64,000 bases of DNA, taken from an uncultured Bacteroidales bacterium (GTDB lineage: Bacteria; Bacteroidota; Bacteroidia; Bacteroidales; FEN-979). The notes under the pieces were generated by a model, which was not told where the DNA came from, ran no database searches, and saw only the letters and a list, made by a program, of their open reading frames with translations. Position numbers and translations under genes: made by a program. Where the stretch lies: positions 1 through 64,000 of the forward strand of contig CAJBYO010000085.1 in NCBI GenBank assembly GCA_903959905.1, read 5' to 3'. How positions within the stretch are numbered: position 1 is the first letter of the stretch; each line of letters starts with the position of its first letter. This document shows, piece by piece, positions 35,161-43,814 of this stretch.

Positions 35161-36489
35161 TTATTTATTTAAAATGTTGCCTGTTAATTTCTTTAATTCC
35201 AGATCTGCCTTCAGATACTCAACCACGGCAGCCAGGTAGTTTTGCTGGGCTTCCCGCAAGGCATTGTCAGCCAGCAGAATATCCGGAAGACCTGCAGTAC
35301 CTTGTGCCTGTTGTAAAATCGTTTGCCCATAAACAGATTGTCCCAGCGCTATTTGTGAGCGGGTGGTTTCCAGTGAATGTTGTGCGACCATCCGCTGCTT
35401 CCGGGCATTATCAATCTGCATGTTGGTTTGCTCGGTGATTAAACTCTGCTGGAGCTCACTGTTCCTGACTTCCAGTTTCTTCTGATTGATTTTACGCTGG
35501 GTGATCGTTCCGTTGAACAATGGATAGGTCAATTGAAGGCCTGCATATCCGATGGGATAGAATTTTAAAAACTCATTGGGTTGTTTGTCATACCCATAGC
35601 CGGCGGTTCCATAAGTTCCATATATTGACAGAGAGGGTAAACGTGAATTTTTCAACGTCCTGAGTTCACTGACCAGCAACCTCGATTGTGTTTCTGAAAT
35701 ACGGATTTCAATGGTAGAAGCGTTTTTATATTCTTTGTTTTCAGGATGATATATGGAGAGAGGTTCAATGTCAATGGATCGTTCCTCAGAGATACCCACG
35801 GTGAATTTCAAGGCATTGAGTACCTGGTCGTATTTGTTGGCTATTATTTCACCATGGTTGGTCAGCTGGGCAATCTGCAACTGGACCTTACTAACATCAG
35901 TGCCTTTTGCAAGCAATTGCTCATTCAGCAATTCCAGGTTTTTAAGCAATTTATTATTGTTTGTGAGGTTGCTGTCGATGAATGTACGCTGACTATTCAG
36001 GATCTGCGCATTATAGTACAAGTTGGAAATTTCAAAAAAGAGCTGTTCCGTTGTTTTCTGAACCTGCAATCCACTGATTTCCGTTCCGATCTTCGTTGAT
36101 TGGATGGCACCATAAACAAGTGGATTATACACTGATAGCGTCAGTTGTAAATTAGCATTGATGTTATGCGGAACACCAAATTGCACCTCTTTAAATTGCC
36201 CATCCGGCCCCCCGAAAGCCGATAAGGGCATAAACTGGTAAGGCAGGCTGGCGTAGTAGCGGTAGTCGGCATTGACATTTACTTTGGGAATCAGATTTGC
36301 AACGGCCTCCTGGTGCTTCTGTTCACCAACCTCCCTTGAATTCCGGCTTATTTGCAAACTCTTGTTGTTTACCATGGCAGTATCAATGCACTGTTGCAGG
36401 GAATATACCTGGCTTTGTGCCGGCCCTACCGCCACTCCAGTAAGGAACAGCAGCAGAATTATTTTTTGTTTGTGAATATTTACCAACAT
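35161..36489 (-). CDS. TolC-family outer-membrane efflux channel
   Basis: This 442-residue protein has a signal peptide ending GPAQSQ and two OEP repeats with long helical segments (Gln/Asn/Leu-rich), as in TolC. It forms the outer-membrane exit duct for the RND pump downstream. In this operon the channel precedes the adaptor and pump, a frequent order in Bacteroidota. Confidence 0.9.
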   Translation of the reverse strand: MLVNIHKQKIILLLFLTGVAVGPAQSQVYSLQQCIDTAMVNNKSLQISRNSREVGEQKHQEAVANLIPKVNVNADYRYYASLPYQFMPLSAFGGPDGQFKEVQFGVPHNINANLQLTLSVYNPLVYGAIQSTKIGTEISGLQVQKTTEQLFFEISNLYYNAQILNSQRTFIDSNLTNNNKLLKNLELLNEQLLAKGTDVSKVQLQIAQLTNHGEIIANKYDQVLNALKFTVGISEERSIDIEPLSIYHPENKEYKNASTIEIRISETQSRLLVSELRTLKNSRLPSLSIYGTYGTAGYGYDKQPNEFLKFYPIGYAGLQLTYPLFNGTITQRKINQKKLEVRNSELQQSLITEQTNMQIDNARKQRMVAQHSLETTRSQIALGQSVYGQTILQQAQGTAGLPDILLADNALREAQQNYLAAVVEYLKADLELKKLTGNILNK

Positions 36490-36530
36490 AATAGGTTAAA
36501 TTTTTTTATTAAATTTCTGTTATCATACTG

Positions 36531-37082
36531 CTAATCTTGTGTATTCTTTAAAATCTCAATATCCCGCACCATTTTGTCAATAACCCGCTGTTCGTTCATG
36601 AACCGGCGAAAGCTATCTAAGATATTGGTTGCCATTGATTCTGTAGCTCCTTTCGTTTTATGCATCTTTTCATTCTTAGCATGGTTGATAACCTGCATAA
36701 GATAGGTTTTCGCGATTGATTTTATTCTCAGCATAATTTCCTGAATGGCGGGAATCCTTTCCGCTGACTCTGTAGAAAAAACAATGGATAAGTAATAAGG
36801 TTTCAGTCCGAACAATTTATTCAACCTTCCAAACAGTGTTTCTAGCTCTTTTTCAGATGCGCCATTCAATGACAAAGAATCTGAAACCAACTCTTTGATA
36901 TCCTTTTCAAGGCTTTGTAAAACCATAATGAGGATATCGTCATTATTCCCAAAATATGGAGACAGTTGATGCTGGTCTACCCCCATTTCACGGGACAATT
37001 CTTCAATTGATAAAGCATCTGTTCCTGATCGGTTAATGATCCTGCCTGCTGCTTCAACCATATCTGTGTTTTTCAAGTCCAT
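36531..37082 (-). CDS. TetR-family transcriptional regulator
   Basis: This 183-residue protein has an N-terminal helix-turn-helix (EAAGRIINRSG to HQLSPYFGN, about residues 9-48) and a helical ligand-binding domain. It is the gene directly before the TolC-like channel, so it probably represses the efflux operon and itself. The inverted repeat at 37095-37112 lies just upstream of its start. Its HTH diverges more from consensus than that of its tandem paralogue. Confidence 0.85.
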   Translation of the reverse strand: MDLKNTDMVEAAGRIINRSGTDALSIEELSREMGVDQHQLSPYFGNNDDILIMVLQSLEKDIKELVSDSLSLNGASEKELETLFGRLNKLFGLKPYYLSIVFSTESAERIPAIQEIMLRIKSIAKTYLMQVINHAKNEKMHKTKGATESMATNILDSFRRFMNEQRVIDKMVRDIEILKNTQD

Positions 37083-37094
37083 AATCCTTTTTGA

Positions 37095-37112
37095 TTAGTA
37101 AGCATTCACTAA
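37095..37112. promoter_or_regulatory. Candidate TetR operator upstream of the efflux operon
   Basis: TTAGT and ACTAA flank an 8-base centre (AAGCATTC), starting 12 bases upstream of the TetR gene at 36531-37082. The size and position fit an autoregulatory TetR site. It is a short repeat, so chance occurrence is possible. Confidence 0.4.
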
Positions 37113-37227
37113 CACAAATGATGAAAAAAAATCAATCTTCCTTGTTAACCATCATAGGTCCACTTCTGTCATAGTTACTTCTTTTGAGATACGCAAGCAA
37201 TGTAAAGACCAGTAGCCCTTTTCATAT

Positions 37228-37815
37228 TTATTTACTTTTAATAAGTGTAAGAATCGATTGAATCATGTTTTCTCCATTCCGTATGATATCGAATTGAAAA
37301 TTTGCGATTCTCCATTTAAACATTTGAAGTTTGAATGCCCCCATGATGATATGTGTCAGTTCTTCAGCAGTCAGGGCATTTGTATAAATACCTTTTTGCT
37401 GTCCTTCCATGATGACTGGCATCAAATGTTTCATTTTAACGTTTATAAGGTTCAATATGGCATCATTGATCCGTTGGGTCTCTTCCATCAGCCCATCAGA
37501 AAATACGGCTACAACAAAGTGTGGATGTATAGCAAAGAACCTGAATTGTTCCCGGAACAGGGCTATAAATTTATCTTTTGGATCTGATGAACCGATTATA
37601 TTGGACAACCGTTGGTCAATACTTTCAGCCAAAAAGGACAGCATTGCAATGATAATTTCCTCTTTGCTTGTAAAATGACGGTAAATGGCACTTTCTGAAA
37701 ATTTCATTTCCTTCGCGAGGTTTTTGATAGTCAATCCACTCACACCGGATGACGTGAGTATTCTTCCGGCCGCTTCTACTATTTCTAATTGTCTTTCTGA
37801 TAATTCCGTTGTCAT
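37228..37815 (-). CDS. TetR-family transcriptional regulator
   Basis: This 195-residue regulator has a well-conserved HTH (GRILTSSGVSGLTIKNLA then FSESAIYRHFTSKEEII). It resembles AcrR/FadR-like repressors, and its C-terminal domain has the LFREQFRFFAIHP pattern shared with the regulator at 43172. It lies head to tail upstream of a second TetR gene (146-base gap) and back to back with the ETF-QO gene, so it could control either side. The palindrome at 37862-37873 lies in the shared upstream region. Confidence 0.88.
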   Translation of the reverse strand: MTTELSERQLEIVEAAGRILTSSGVSGLTIKNLAKEMKFSESAIYRHFTSKEEIIIAMLSFLAESIDQRLSNIIGSSDPKDKFIALFREQFRFFAIHPHFVVAVFSDGLMEETQRINDAILNLINVKMKHLMPVIMEGQQKGIYTNALTAEELTHIIMGAFKLQMFKWRIANFQFDIIRNGENMIQSILTLIKSK

Positions 37816-37861
37816 TGTGATTGAGTTTACTTGTTATATTCCTTTAGCTAAAAGCAAGTGT

Positions 37862-37873
37862 GTGAATGTTCAC
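37862..37873. promoter_or_regulatory. Candidate TetR operator (GTGAATGTTCAC)
   Basis: A perfect 12-bp palindrome, GTGAA-TG-TTCAC, lies 47 bases upstream of the TetR start at 37815, in the divergent gap with ETF-QO. The form is typical of TetR-family operators. Confidence 0.45.
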
Positions 37874-37992
37874 TCTGCAAATATACTGGTAATTATTTCA
37901 ATAATGCAAATATTTTATAAAATATTTGCCCTGACATTCTTGAAATGACGAAAATATTTATGGAATAAGGTACGCAAATGCTTATTTAATGG

Positions 37993-38000
37993 TAATTTTG
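37993..38000 (+). promoter_or_regulatory. Candidate Bacteroidota -7 promoter element for ETF-QO
   Basis: TAATTTTG matches TAnnTTTG and lies 37 bases upstream of the ETF-QO start, which has a strong GGAGG. No clear TTTG -33 element is seen at the expected distance. Confidence 0.45.
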
Positions 38001-38036
38001 TAGCATCAGCGAATTATTAAACCCGGAGGCCATCAA

Positions 38037-39695
38037 ATGAGTGTTATTGATAAGATATCAACAGATGTGCTAATTATCGGAGGTGGTCCGTCAGGTTTGG
38101 CCACAGCGATTCATTTAGCAGATATATTTAAACGGACAGGACAGAAGCACAGAATTTTACTGGTCGAAAAAGGAAGTTCTATCGGTAGTCATATATTGTC
38201 GGGCGCAGTGATTAAACCTGCAGTTTTCAAGGAACTATTGCCAGAAGTGGACATAGCAGAGATCCCATTCAGCGCCAAAGTGTTTAAGGACAGAACGGTA
38301 TGGCTTACCAAAAATGGAAGCATTACTTTTCCGTTTCATATACCCTATATGAATAATACCGGCAATTACGCTGCTTCGCTTGGCCAACTTTGTAAATACT
38401 TAGCGGTAAAAGCTGAAGAAAAGGGAGTCGAAATATATACCGGCTTTGCGGTTGATGAGATTTTGTACAAGGATGGGAAAGTAACCGGTGCCAAAACAAA
38501 AGATAGCGGGATAGACCATGACGGGCACCAGATGGAGAACTTTCAACCAGGTACAAGGATAGAAGCCAGGATCACCATTTTTGCTGAAGGAACACGGGGC
38601 AGCCTTGCCAAAATGCTGATCAGCAAGTTCGACCTTAACCAAGGCAAAAACGAACAGGTTTACTCCTTGGGATGCAAAGAATTATGGTCAGTACCAAAAG
38701 GAAGAATTGCCCCCGGCGAGATTTACCACACCATGGGCTATCCGCTCAATTTTGATGAGTTTGGCGGAGGATTTATCTACGGATTGAATGATGATAAAGT
38801 TGCTGTCGGACTGGTTGTCGGACTGGATTATAAAGACCCGACTTTTGATACGCATGACGCCATGCAGATATGGAAAACCACGCCGTTTGTCTCTAATATC
38901 CTGAAAGGGGGCAAATTAGTGGAATATGGCGCCAAGACCCTGCCCGAAGGAGGATATTATGCTATTCCCAAATTGTATGTCGATAATGCAATGATCGTGG
39001 GCGACAGCGCCGGCATGCTTGCAATGCCAGCGTTAAAAGGTGTACACCTTGCCATCAAATCAGGAATGCTTGCTGCACAGACCGCTGCTGTTGCATTGGC
39101 AAACAACGACACTTCTGAAAAAAGTCTTCAGCAATATGAGGTCCTGATAAATAAAAGTTGGATTCGCAAAGAATTATACCCGCTTAGAAATTTCCGTCAG
39201 GGATTTGCAAAAGGCTTGGTTTTAGGTGGAATACATTTTGGAACGCAACTGATCACGGGTGGCGCAGGATTCTTTGGCAGGCTGAGATCCCATGCCGATT
39301 CTGACACTACGCTGAAACTCTCTGAACTTAAAACAAAGCCATTCAAGGAGAGGTTTAAAGGGCAGCTGGAAGCCGATAAAGTGCTCACATTCGATAAAGC
39401 AACAGACATCTATTATTCAGGAGTTCACCATGATGAACAACAGGTTGTGCATCTGAAAATAAACGATCAGGAGAACTTTGACACGGTAAACATAGCGCAA
39501 TACGATGCAGCTGAGCAATTTTTTTGTTCCTCGGAAGTGTATGAGATCCATACGAACAAAGCAGGCAAGAGAGAAATTCGTATCCATGCCGAGAATTGCA
39601 TGCATTGCAAGACCTGCGACATCAAATCCCGGGGAAAAGGAATCACCTGGGTGGTGCCAAATGGCGGCAATGGTCCTGAATTTCAAAATATGTAA
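38037..39695 (+). CDS. Electron transfer flavoprotein-ubiquinone oxidoreductase
   Basis: This 552-residue FAD/Fe-S protein passes electrons from ETF to the quinone pool. The N-terminal FAD motif is IIGGGPSGLATAIHLA. GSHILSGAV and HLAIKSGMLA are conserved ETF-QO segments. The C-terminal ferredoxin domain has cysteines in FFCSSEVYE and in CMHCKTC, which together give the four [4Fe-4S] ligands. The fused ETF gene begins 21 bases later. Together they connect acyl-CoA or similar dehydrogenases to respiration, possibly to the nitrate reductase encoded nearby. Confidence 0.92.
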   Translation: MSVIDKISTDVLIIGGGPSGLATAIHLADIFKRTGQKHRILLVEKGSSIGSHILSGAVIKPAVFKELLPEVDIAEIPFSAKVFKDRTVWLTKNGSITFPFHIPYMNNTGNYAASLGQLCKYLAVKAEEKGVEIYTGFAVDEILYKDGKVTGAKTKDSGIDHDGHQMENFQPGTRIEARITIFAEGTRGSLAKMLISKFDLNQGKNEQVYSLGCKELWSVPKGRIAPGEIYHTMGYPLNFDEFGGGFIYGLNDDKVAVGLVVGLDYKDPTFDTHDAMQIWKTTPFVSNILKGGKLVEYGAKTLPEGGYYAIPKLYVDNAMIVGDSAGMLAMPALKGVHLAIKSGMLAAQTAAVALANNDTSEKSLQQYEVLINKSWIRKELYPLRNFRQGFAKGLVLGGIHFGTQLITGGAGFFGRLRSHADSDTTLKLSELKTKPFKERFKGQLEADKVLTFDKATDIYYSGVHHDEQQVVHLKINDQENFDTVNIAQYDAAEQFFCSSEVYEIHTNKAGKREIRIHAENCMHCKTCDIKSRGKGITWVVPNGGNGPEFQNM

Positions 39696-39716
39696 TGGTG
39701 AAAAGATAATTTGACA

Positions 39717-41660
39717 ATGGGTTTGACGATAATAAGTTTGATAAAACAAGTTCCGCTCCCCAGCGAAATGCGGATGGGTGACGACGGGCTGATGGACCGG
39801 ACAAAGGCAAAATCGATCATTAATATTGACTGTTCATTCGGACTCGAAGCGGGGTTGCAACTGAGGAAGCAATATCCTGAAGCAAAGCTGATCGTTTGTT
39901 CAATGGGCCCTGGTTCATTTGAGGCATCGCTCCGCACAGCAATTTCAATGGGTTATGACGAAGCATACCTCCTATCCGATCGTAAATTGGGTGGCAGCGA
40001 TACCTATGCTACCGGTCTCGCCATCGCTACCATGCTGAAACACCTGGGATTCAGCAAAGATTCAAAAGAACCCTTTATAATTTTAGCAGGTCGGCAAACC
40101 AGCGATGGAGACACTGCACATGTTCCATCGCAGGTAGCCGAACGTATTGGAATTCCCCAAGCCACATTTGTAGAGCGTGTAACTGCTGACACTGCAGGCA
40201 ATGTCATTGCGAAAAGGATTATTGAAGGCGGATACCAGATGCTGAAATTGCCCATGCCTTGTGTTATTTCGCTTACTCCGACTGGAATTCCTCCACGCAA
40301 GCCTTCCTTAAGCGGAGCTGTCAGAGCCCGTGCACTGAAGATCACGACCTTTGGAATTGCCGACATCGGGTTGGGAACCGAAAAAATCGGACTTAACGGA
40401 TCACCGACCATCGTTTCAAAAGTTGTCAATATTGTGAGTGAACGCCCACCGATCGTTATGTCACAGGGGCATAATGAAGCCTCCCTGGTCGATAGTATGA
40501 TCGCCAACTTTAAAAAAGGCGGGAACGTTTTGGTTAAAAAAGAGCTGGAAGATAAAAAAGTTTTGGATCGTCCTGATTTCCCTGATAAGGACCCGAGGGA
40601 CGGGGCACGGGGAATTTTCACCTGGGCCGAAGTGACCAATGGAAAGATCTCAAGGCCTTCGCTTGAGTTGTTAACTCCTGCAAGGAACCTGGCCACCCAG
40701 TTGGGACACGACACGAAAGTTGTGTCAGTCATCATTGGAAAGAATGTACGGCCTTTTGCGCAAACCCTTATTGAACATGGTTCTGACGAAGTTATCCTGG
40801 TGGAAAACGATCAGCTGGAAGAATATCTCGTTTTGCCGTTTTCATCCATTTTTGCCCAAATCATCCGGGAAAGAAAACCTGAAATTGCGCTTTTTGCAGC
40901 AACTACTTCCGGAAGGGAACTGGCTCCCAGGATTGGGATGAAAACTGACAGCGGAGTTACCGCTGATTGCACGGGGCTTGAGATCGGGGAGTATATTGAT
41001 AAAAAAGAACAAGTGATCTATACCCCCATCCTGGAATCACGCAGGCCAACGTATGGTGAAAGTAAACTTGCAACGATCCTTGGTTTTGTCTGTCCACAGA
41101 TTTCGACAGCCCGAGCCGGTACGTTTGAAGTCCCCAAAGTTATTACGGGAAGGAAGGGCATCATTTCAAGTTTTGATCCTTTTCTTACGGATAAGGATTT
41201 TATTGTTGAAATCCTGAAAACTGAGAGAGGGGAAGGCGGGTTGGCAAATCTGTTCGAAGCCGACATCATTGTTTCGGGAGGCAGGGGTACCACAAACGAT
41301 GGATTAGGTTTGGTAAAGGCGCTTGCCGATGCATTGATCGTGCAGGGCGTAAATGCCGAATGGACGAGCAGCCGTCCGGTTGTGGACGAAGGTGTTGCGG
41401 AATATGCACGCCAGGTAGGACAAACCGGCAAGACCCTTCGTCCCAAAGTATACATTGCCATTGGCATTTCCGGAGCGATCCAGCATATTGCCGGAATGAA
41501 AGAATCCGAAAAGATCATTGCCATCGACCACAATCCCAAAGCACCGATTTTTCATCATGCCGATTTTGGAATCGTTGGTGAGTATCAGGATATTTTACCA
41601 GAATTGATCGAAAGGGTTAAAGCGGGGTTCACCTTCGGAATTGAGCCGAAAAGAAAATAA
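39717..41660 (+). CDS. Fused electron transfer flavoprotein, EtfB-EtfA in one chain
   Basis: This 647-residue protein has an EtfB domain at about residues 1-260 (ISLIKQVPLP, the DGDTAHVPSQ AMP-region segment). It is joined by a short linker (around residue 300) to EtfA (about 300-647), whose C-terminus carries the FAD-binding segments GRGTTNDG, SSRPVVDEG and GISGAIQHIAGM. ETF subunits are normally separate etfB and etfA genes, so this looks like a fusion of that operon. The start MGLTIISL at 39717 is the ATG; a TTG lies 6 bases upstream. Its electron acceptor is most likely the ETF-QO encoded just upstream. Confidence 0.9.
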   Translation: MGLTIISLIKQVPLPSEMRMGDDGLMDRTKAKSIINIDCSFGLEAGLQLRKQYPEAKLIVCSMGPGSFEASLRTAISMGYDEAYLLSDRKLGGSDTYATGLAIATMLKHLGFSKDSKEPFIILAGRQTSDGDTAHVPSQVAERIGIPQATFVERVTADTAGNVIAKRIIEGGYQMLKLPMPCVISLTPTGIPPRKPSLSGAVRARALKITTFGIADIGLGTEKIGLNGSPTIVSKVVNIVSERPPIVMSQGHNEASLVDSMIANFKKGGNVLVKKELEDKKVLDRPDFPDKDPRDGARGIFTWAEVTNGKISRPSLELLTPARNLATQLGHDTKVVSVIIGKNVRPFAQTLIEHGSDEVILVENDQLEEYLVLPFSSIFAQIIRERKPEIALFAATTSGRELAPRIGMKTDSGVTADCTGLEIGEYIDKKEQVIYTPILESRRPTYGESKLATILGFVCPQISTARAGTFEVPKVITGRKGIISSFDPFLTDKDFIVEILKTERGEGGLANLFEADIIVSGGRGTTNDGLGLVKALADALIVQGVNAEWTSSRPVVDEGVAEYARQVGQTGKTLRPKVYIAIGISGAIQHIAGMKESEKIIAIDHNPKAPIFHHADFGIVGEYQDILPELIERVKAGFTFGIEPKRK

Positions 41661-41707
41661 CACCTCTCAGATTGGCAAATTCAAAAATGGTAATATTTTG
41701 ACACCTA

Positions 41708-42403
41708 TTACAGCAGTAATGCCCGGGGATACACGATATTATTTTCGAGATGAACGTGGACATGCAAGTCATCTTCAAATTGTTCCAGCAGCTTAAACGC
41801 AACCATGTAGGAGTTGCAGGCATCCTGTGGAAGTGTGTAACCCGAGCTTAGTTTATTAATTTTGTCCATCGCATTTCCGGCAAACTCATGTTCTTTGCTC
41901 ATCCGGGCTATTTCCGATTTTATGGTTTCTTTTGATTTCGCGGATCCGGTTTTGAGAACATCCTTGATCGCAGGGAACAAGAACTCTTCTTCGTTTTTCA
42001 GGTGCGGAATAAGTTCGTCATTTATTTGTGAAAATAGCTTCGCGATCTTAAGTAACTCAGGATGGTGGGAACCATGAACATCCGCAATTTTTCGGGTGTA
42101 GGCCAATGCCTGGGGCAGCAGCTTCGTGACTGTCTGATGATGGGTATTCACGATATAATCACATAGAAAACCAAGATTCCATTCCTTGAAATTGTGCGAA
42201 GCATCAGAAGGCTGTCCCACAAGCTCCGACAGTTCCTTCAACAATACATCAATATCAATATTTTTTTCGGAACAGGCCTGTTTTAAAGAAGAATTTCCAC
42301 CACAACAGAAATCAATTCCATGCTTTTTAAAGATTTCGGCCGTTTTGAAATTGTCGGTAACAATCTCCCCTATTTTCCTCGATTCCAGATTATTTTTTTC
42401 CAT
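41708..42403 (-). CDS. ric: Iron-sulfur cluster repair di-iron protein (Ric/ScdA/YtfE)
   Basis: This 231-residue protein has an N-terminal DUF542 segment with Cys33-Cys34 in DFCCGG and a C-terminal hemerythrin-like four-helix domain with His/Glu ligands (HHQTV, HHPELL, HLKNEEEFLFP, HEFAG, HVHLENNIVYP). The family repairs Fe-S clusters damaged by nitric oxide or peroxide. It follows a second hemerythrin-domain gene and lies downstream of the nitrate reductase region, which fits NO defence during nitrate respiration. Confidence 0.92.
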   Translation of the reverse strand: MEKNNLESRKIGEIVTDNFKTAEIFKKHGIDFCCGGNSSLKQACSEKNIDIDVLLKELSELVGQPSDASHNFKEWNLGFLCDYIVNTHHQTVTKLLPQALAYTRKIADVHGSHHPELLKIAKLFSQINDELIPHLKNEEEFLFPAIKDVLKTGSAKSKETIKSEIARMSKEHEFAGNAMDKINKLSSGYTLPQDACNSYMVAFKLLEQFEDDLHVHVHLENNIVYPRALLL

Positions 42404-42472
42404 AAAATGATCAGTAAATTGATTGGGTCTCTTCTTTCCAGGTTCTTATAGTATTTATAATCGCGCGCTAGA

Positions 42473-43027
42473 TCATGAAAGATATTGCTGCTCCAACCTT
42501 TCCAGCAATTTGTGATATTCTTCATGTTTCCCACTGCCGATGACTTCATCTTCAAGCTTTTCAAAATCTGCCAGGAGTTCAATTTGTTGCTGAGGGGTAA
42601 GGTGCATATCGGCCATTTTATAGAGCACGTTGTTCTCTTTGAAAATGTGGGATGTCAGCAATTCACCGTATCCCCTGATATTTTCTGTGATCTCTGCAAT
42701 TGCCTGCATGTCTCCGGCTTTGTATTTCGCGGTCCCTTCAGCGAAACCGGCAATATATCCACGACCAATCACATGTTCACGCAGCATCATACCAACCGGT
42801 CCGCCTTCGTTGGGAATACCGGTTTCGACCAATTTCGGAAACAGAATGTTTTCCTCCTTGCCATGATGGCATTTGTCAACGAAAACCCGCAAAAAATTCA
42901 AAGCGGCTTCAAGATCGCTTGCCCACACATTCTCGCCTTTATCGAGCTTCTGCGCAATTGCTTCCAGTATTTTAATCATTTTGAGCACAGCTTCATGCTC
43001 ATGAACCAGGTGATCTGTTGCTTTCAT
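42473..43027 (-). CDS. Hemerythrin-domain protein
   Basis: This 184-residue protein is a single hemerythrin HHE four-helix bundle: HLVHEHEAVL, DKCHHGKEENILFPKL, LREHVIGRGY and HIFKENNVLYKMAD supply the expected di-iron His and Glu ligands. Bacterial relatives sense or bind O2 or NO. It is encoded upstream of the Ric gene with a promoter and an operator-like palindrome in front of it. Confidence 0.9.
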   Translation of the reverse strand: MKATDHLVHEHEAVLKMIKILEAIAQKLDKGENVWASDLEAALNFLRVFVDKCHHGKEENILFPKLVETGIPNEGGPVGMMLREHVIGRGYIAGFAEGTAKYKAGDMQAIAEITENIRGYGELLTSHIFKENNVLYKMADMHLTPQQQIELLADFEKLEDEVIGSGKHEEYHKLLERLEQQYLS

Positions 43028-43056
43028 AACTTAACAGGTAATTAGATACCTAATTG

Positions 43057-43064
43057 CAAATATA
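43057..43064 (-). promoter_or_regulatory. Candidate -7 promoter element of the hemerythrin-Ric genes
   Basis: Read on the minus strand this is TATATTTG, matching TAnnTTTG, 30 bases before the hemerythrin start. The palindrome at 43073-43088 lies directly upstream of it, where a repressor would block RNA polymerase. A second short inverted repeat, AATTAG-ATAC-CTAATT, is just downstream of it at about 43039-43054. Confidence 0.5.
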
Positions 43065-43072
43065 ATAAAAAT

Positions 43073-43088
43073 GTTAGCAACTGCTAAC
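43073..43088. promoter_or_regulatory. Operator-like palindrome GTTAGCA-AC-TGCTAAC
   Basis: Perfect 7-bp arms with a 2-base centre lie between the TetR gene at 43172 and the hemerythrin gene, next to the candidate promoter. The size and form suit a TetR dimer. The adjacent TetR is the likely ligand, which would make this the switch for the hemerythrin-Ric pair. Confidence 0.55.
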
Positions 43089-43171
43089 TATTCGTTTAAC
43101 TATAGCAGTTCCGGCAAAACATTTTCTCGAAAAATACCATAAATATGGAAAAATAAACGATCATCGGATCG

Positions 43172-43771
43172 TTAAAGCGATTTCGCTGTAAGAAGGGTTA
43201 AGAAAGTGTCAAGAAGGTCTTCACCTTTGGGGACCAGGTCATAGAAATTGCCAGACAGATGCCATTGGATTACGCAAAACCGCATACTGCCCATGATCAT
43301 AAAGGCGATTCGTTCGGCAGGCACATCGCTGCGAAAATCACCAGACTCCTGACCGTCCTTTATAACTTGCAAGTAAAATGATGATGATTCCTGCATGATC
43401 GAAAAGACCATGGAAGAGAGTTCTTTGTTGTTTTGGTATAACCCCTCAGACAGCAGCACCACCACGATTTCAGGCCGGCTGACAAAAGCCTGGAATTGCC
43501 TTGTTACCAATTCCCTCAATTTTTCAACAGGGGTATTATCGGAGTCAACAATGCAGGTAAGCCTGTAGATAATCCTCGATTTAAGGTATTCGAGCACCTG
43601 CAGGATCAGATGCGCTTTACTTGAAAAATGCCGGTATAGGGCAGGCTCAGTCACAGCAACTTCAAGCGCGAGGTTTTTGGTCGTGAGCATCTGGATCCCA
43701 CCCTCCCCCATCAGTTTAATGGCTGCATTTATAATTTGCAATTGACGCTCGGAGTATTGGGGTTCAGACAT
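43172..43771 (-). CDS. TetR-family transcriptional regulator
   Basis: This 199-residue protein has an HTH at about residues 10-55 (NAAIKLMGEGGIQMLTTKNLA, PALYRHFSSKAHLI) and a helical sensor domain with LVTRQFQAFVSRPEIVVVLLSEG, similar to the regulator at 37228. It sits between the NrfD-like gene (44 bases upstream) and the hemerythrin gene. It probably controls the hemerythrin-Ric genes and perhaps the end of the nar operon. Confidence 0.87.
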   Translation of the reverse strand: MSEPQYSERQLQIINAAIKLMGEGGIQMLTTKNLALEVAVTEPALYRHFSSKAHLILQVLEYLKSRIIYRLTCIVDSDNTPVEKLRELVTRQFQAFVSRPEIVVVLLSEGLYQNNKELSSMVFSIMQESSSFYLQVIKDGQESGDFRSDVPAERIAFMIMGSMRFCVIQWHLSGNFYDLVPKGEDLLDTFLTLLTAKSL

Positions 43772-43814
43772 CAGTTATCCTTTATATACTTGAATTGCAA
43801 AAGAATGAAAAACC

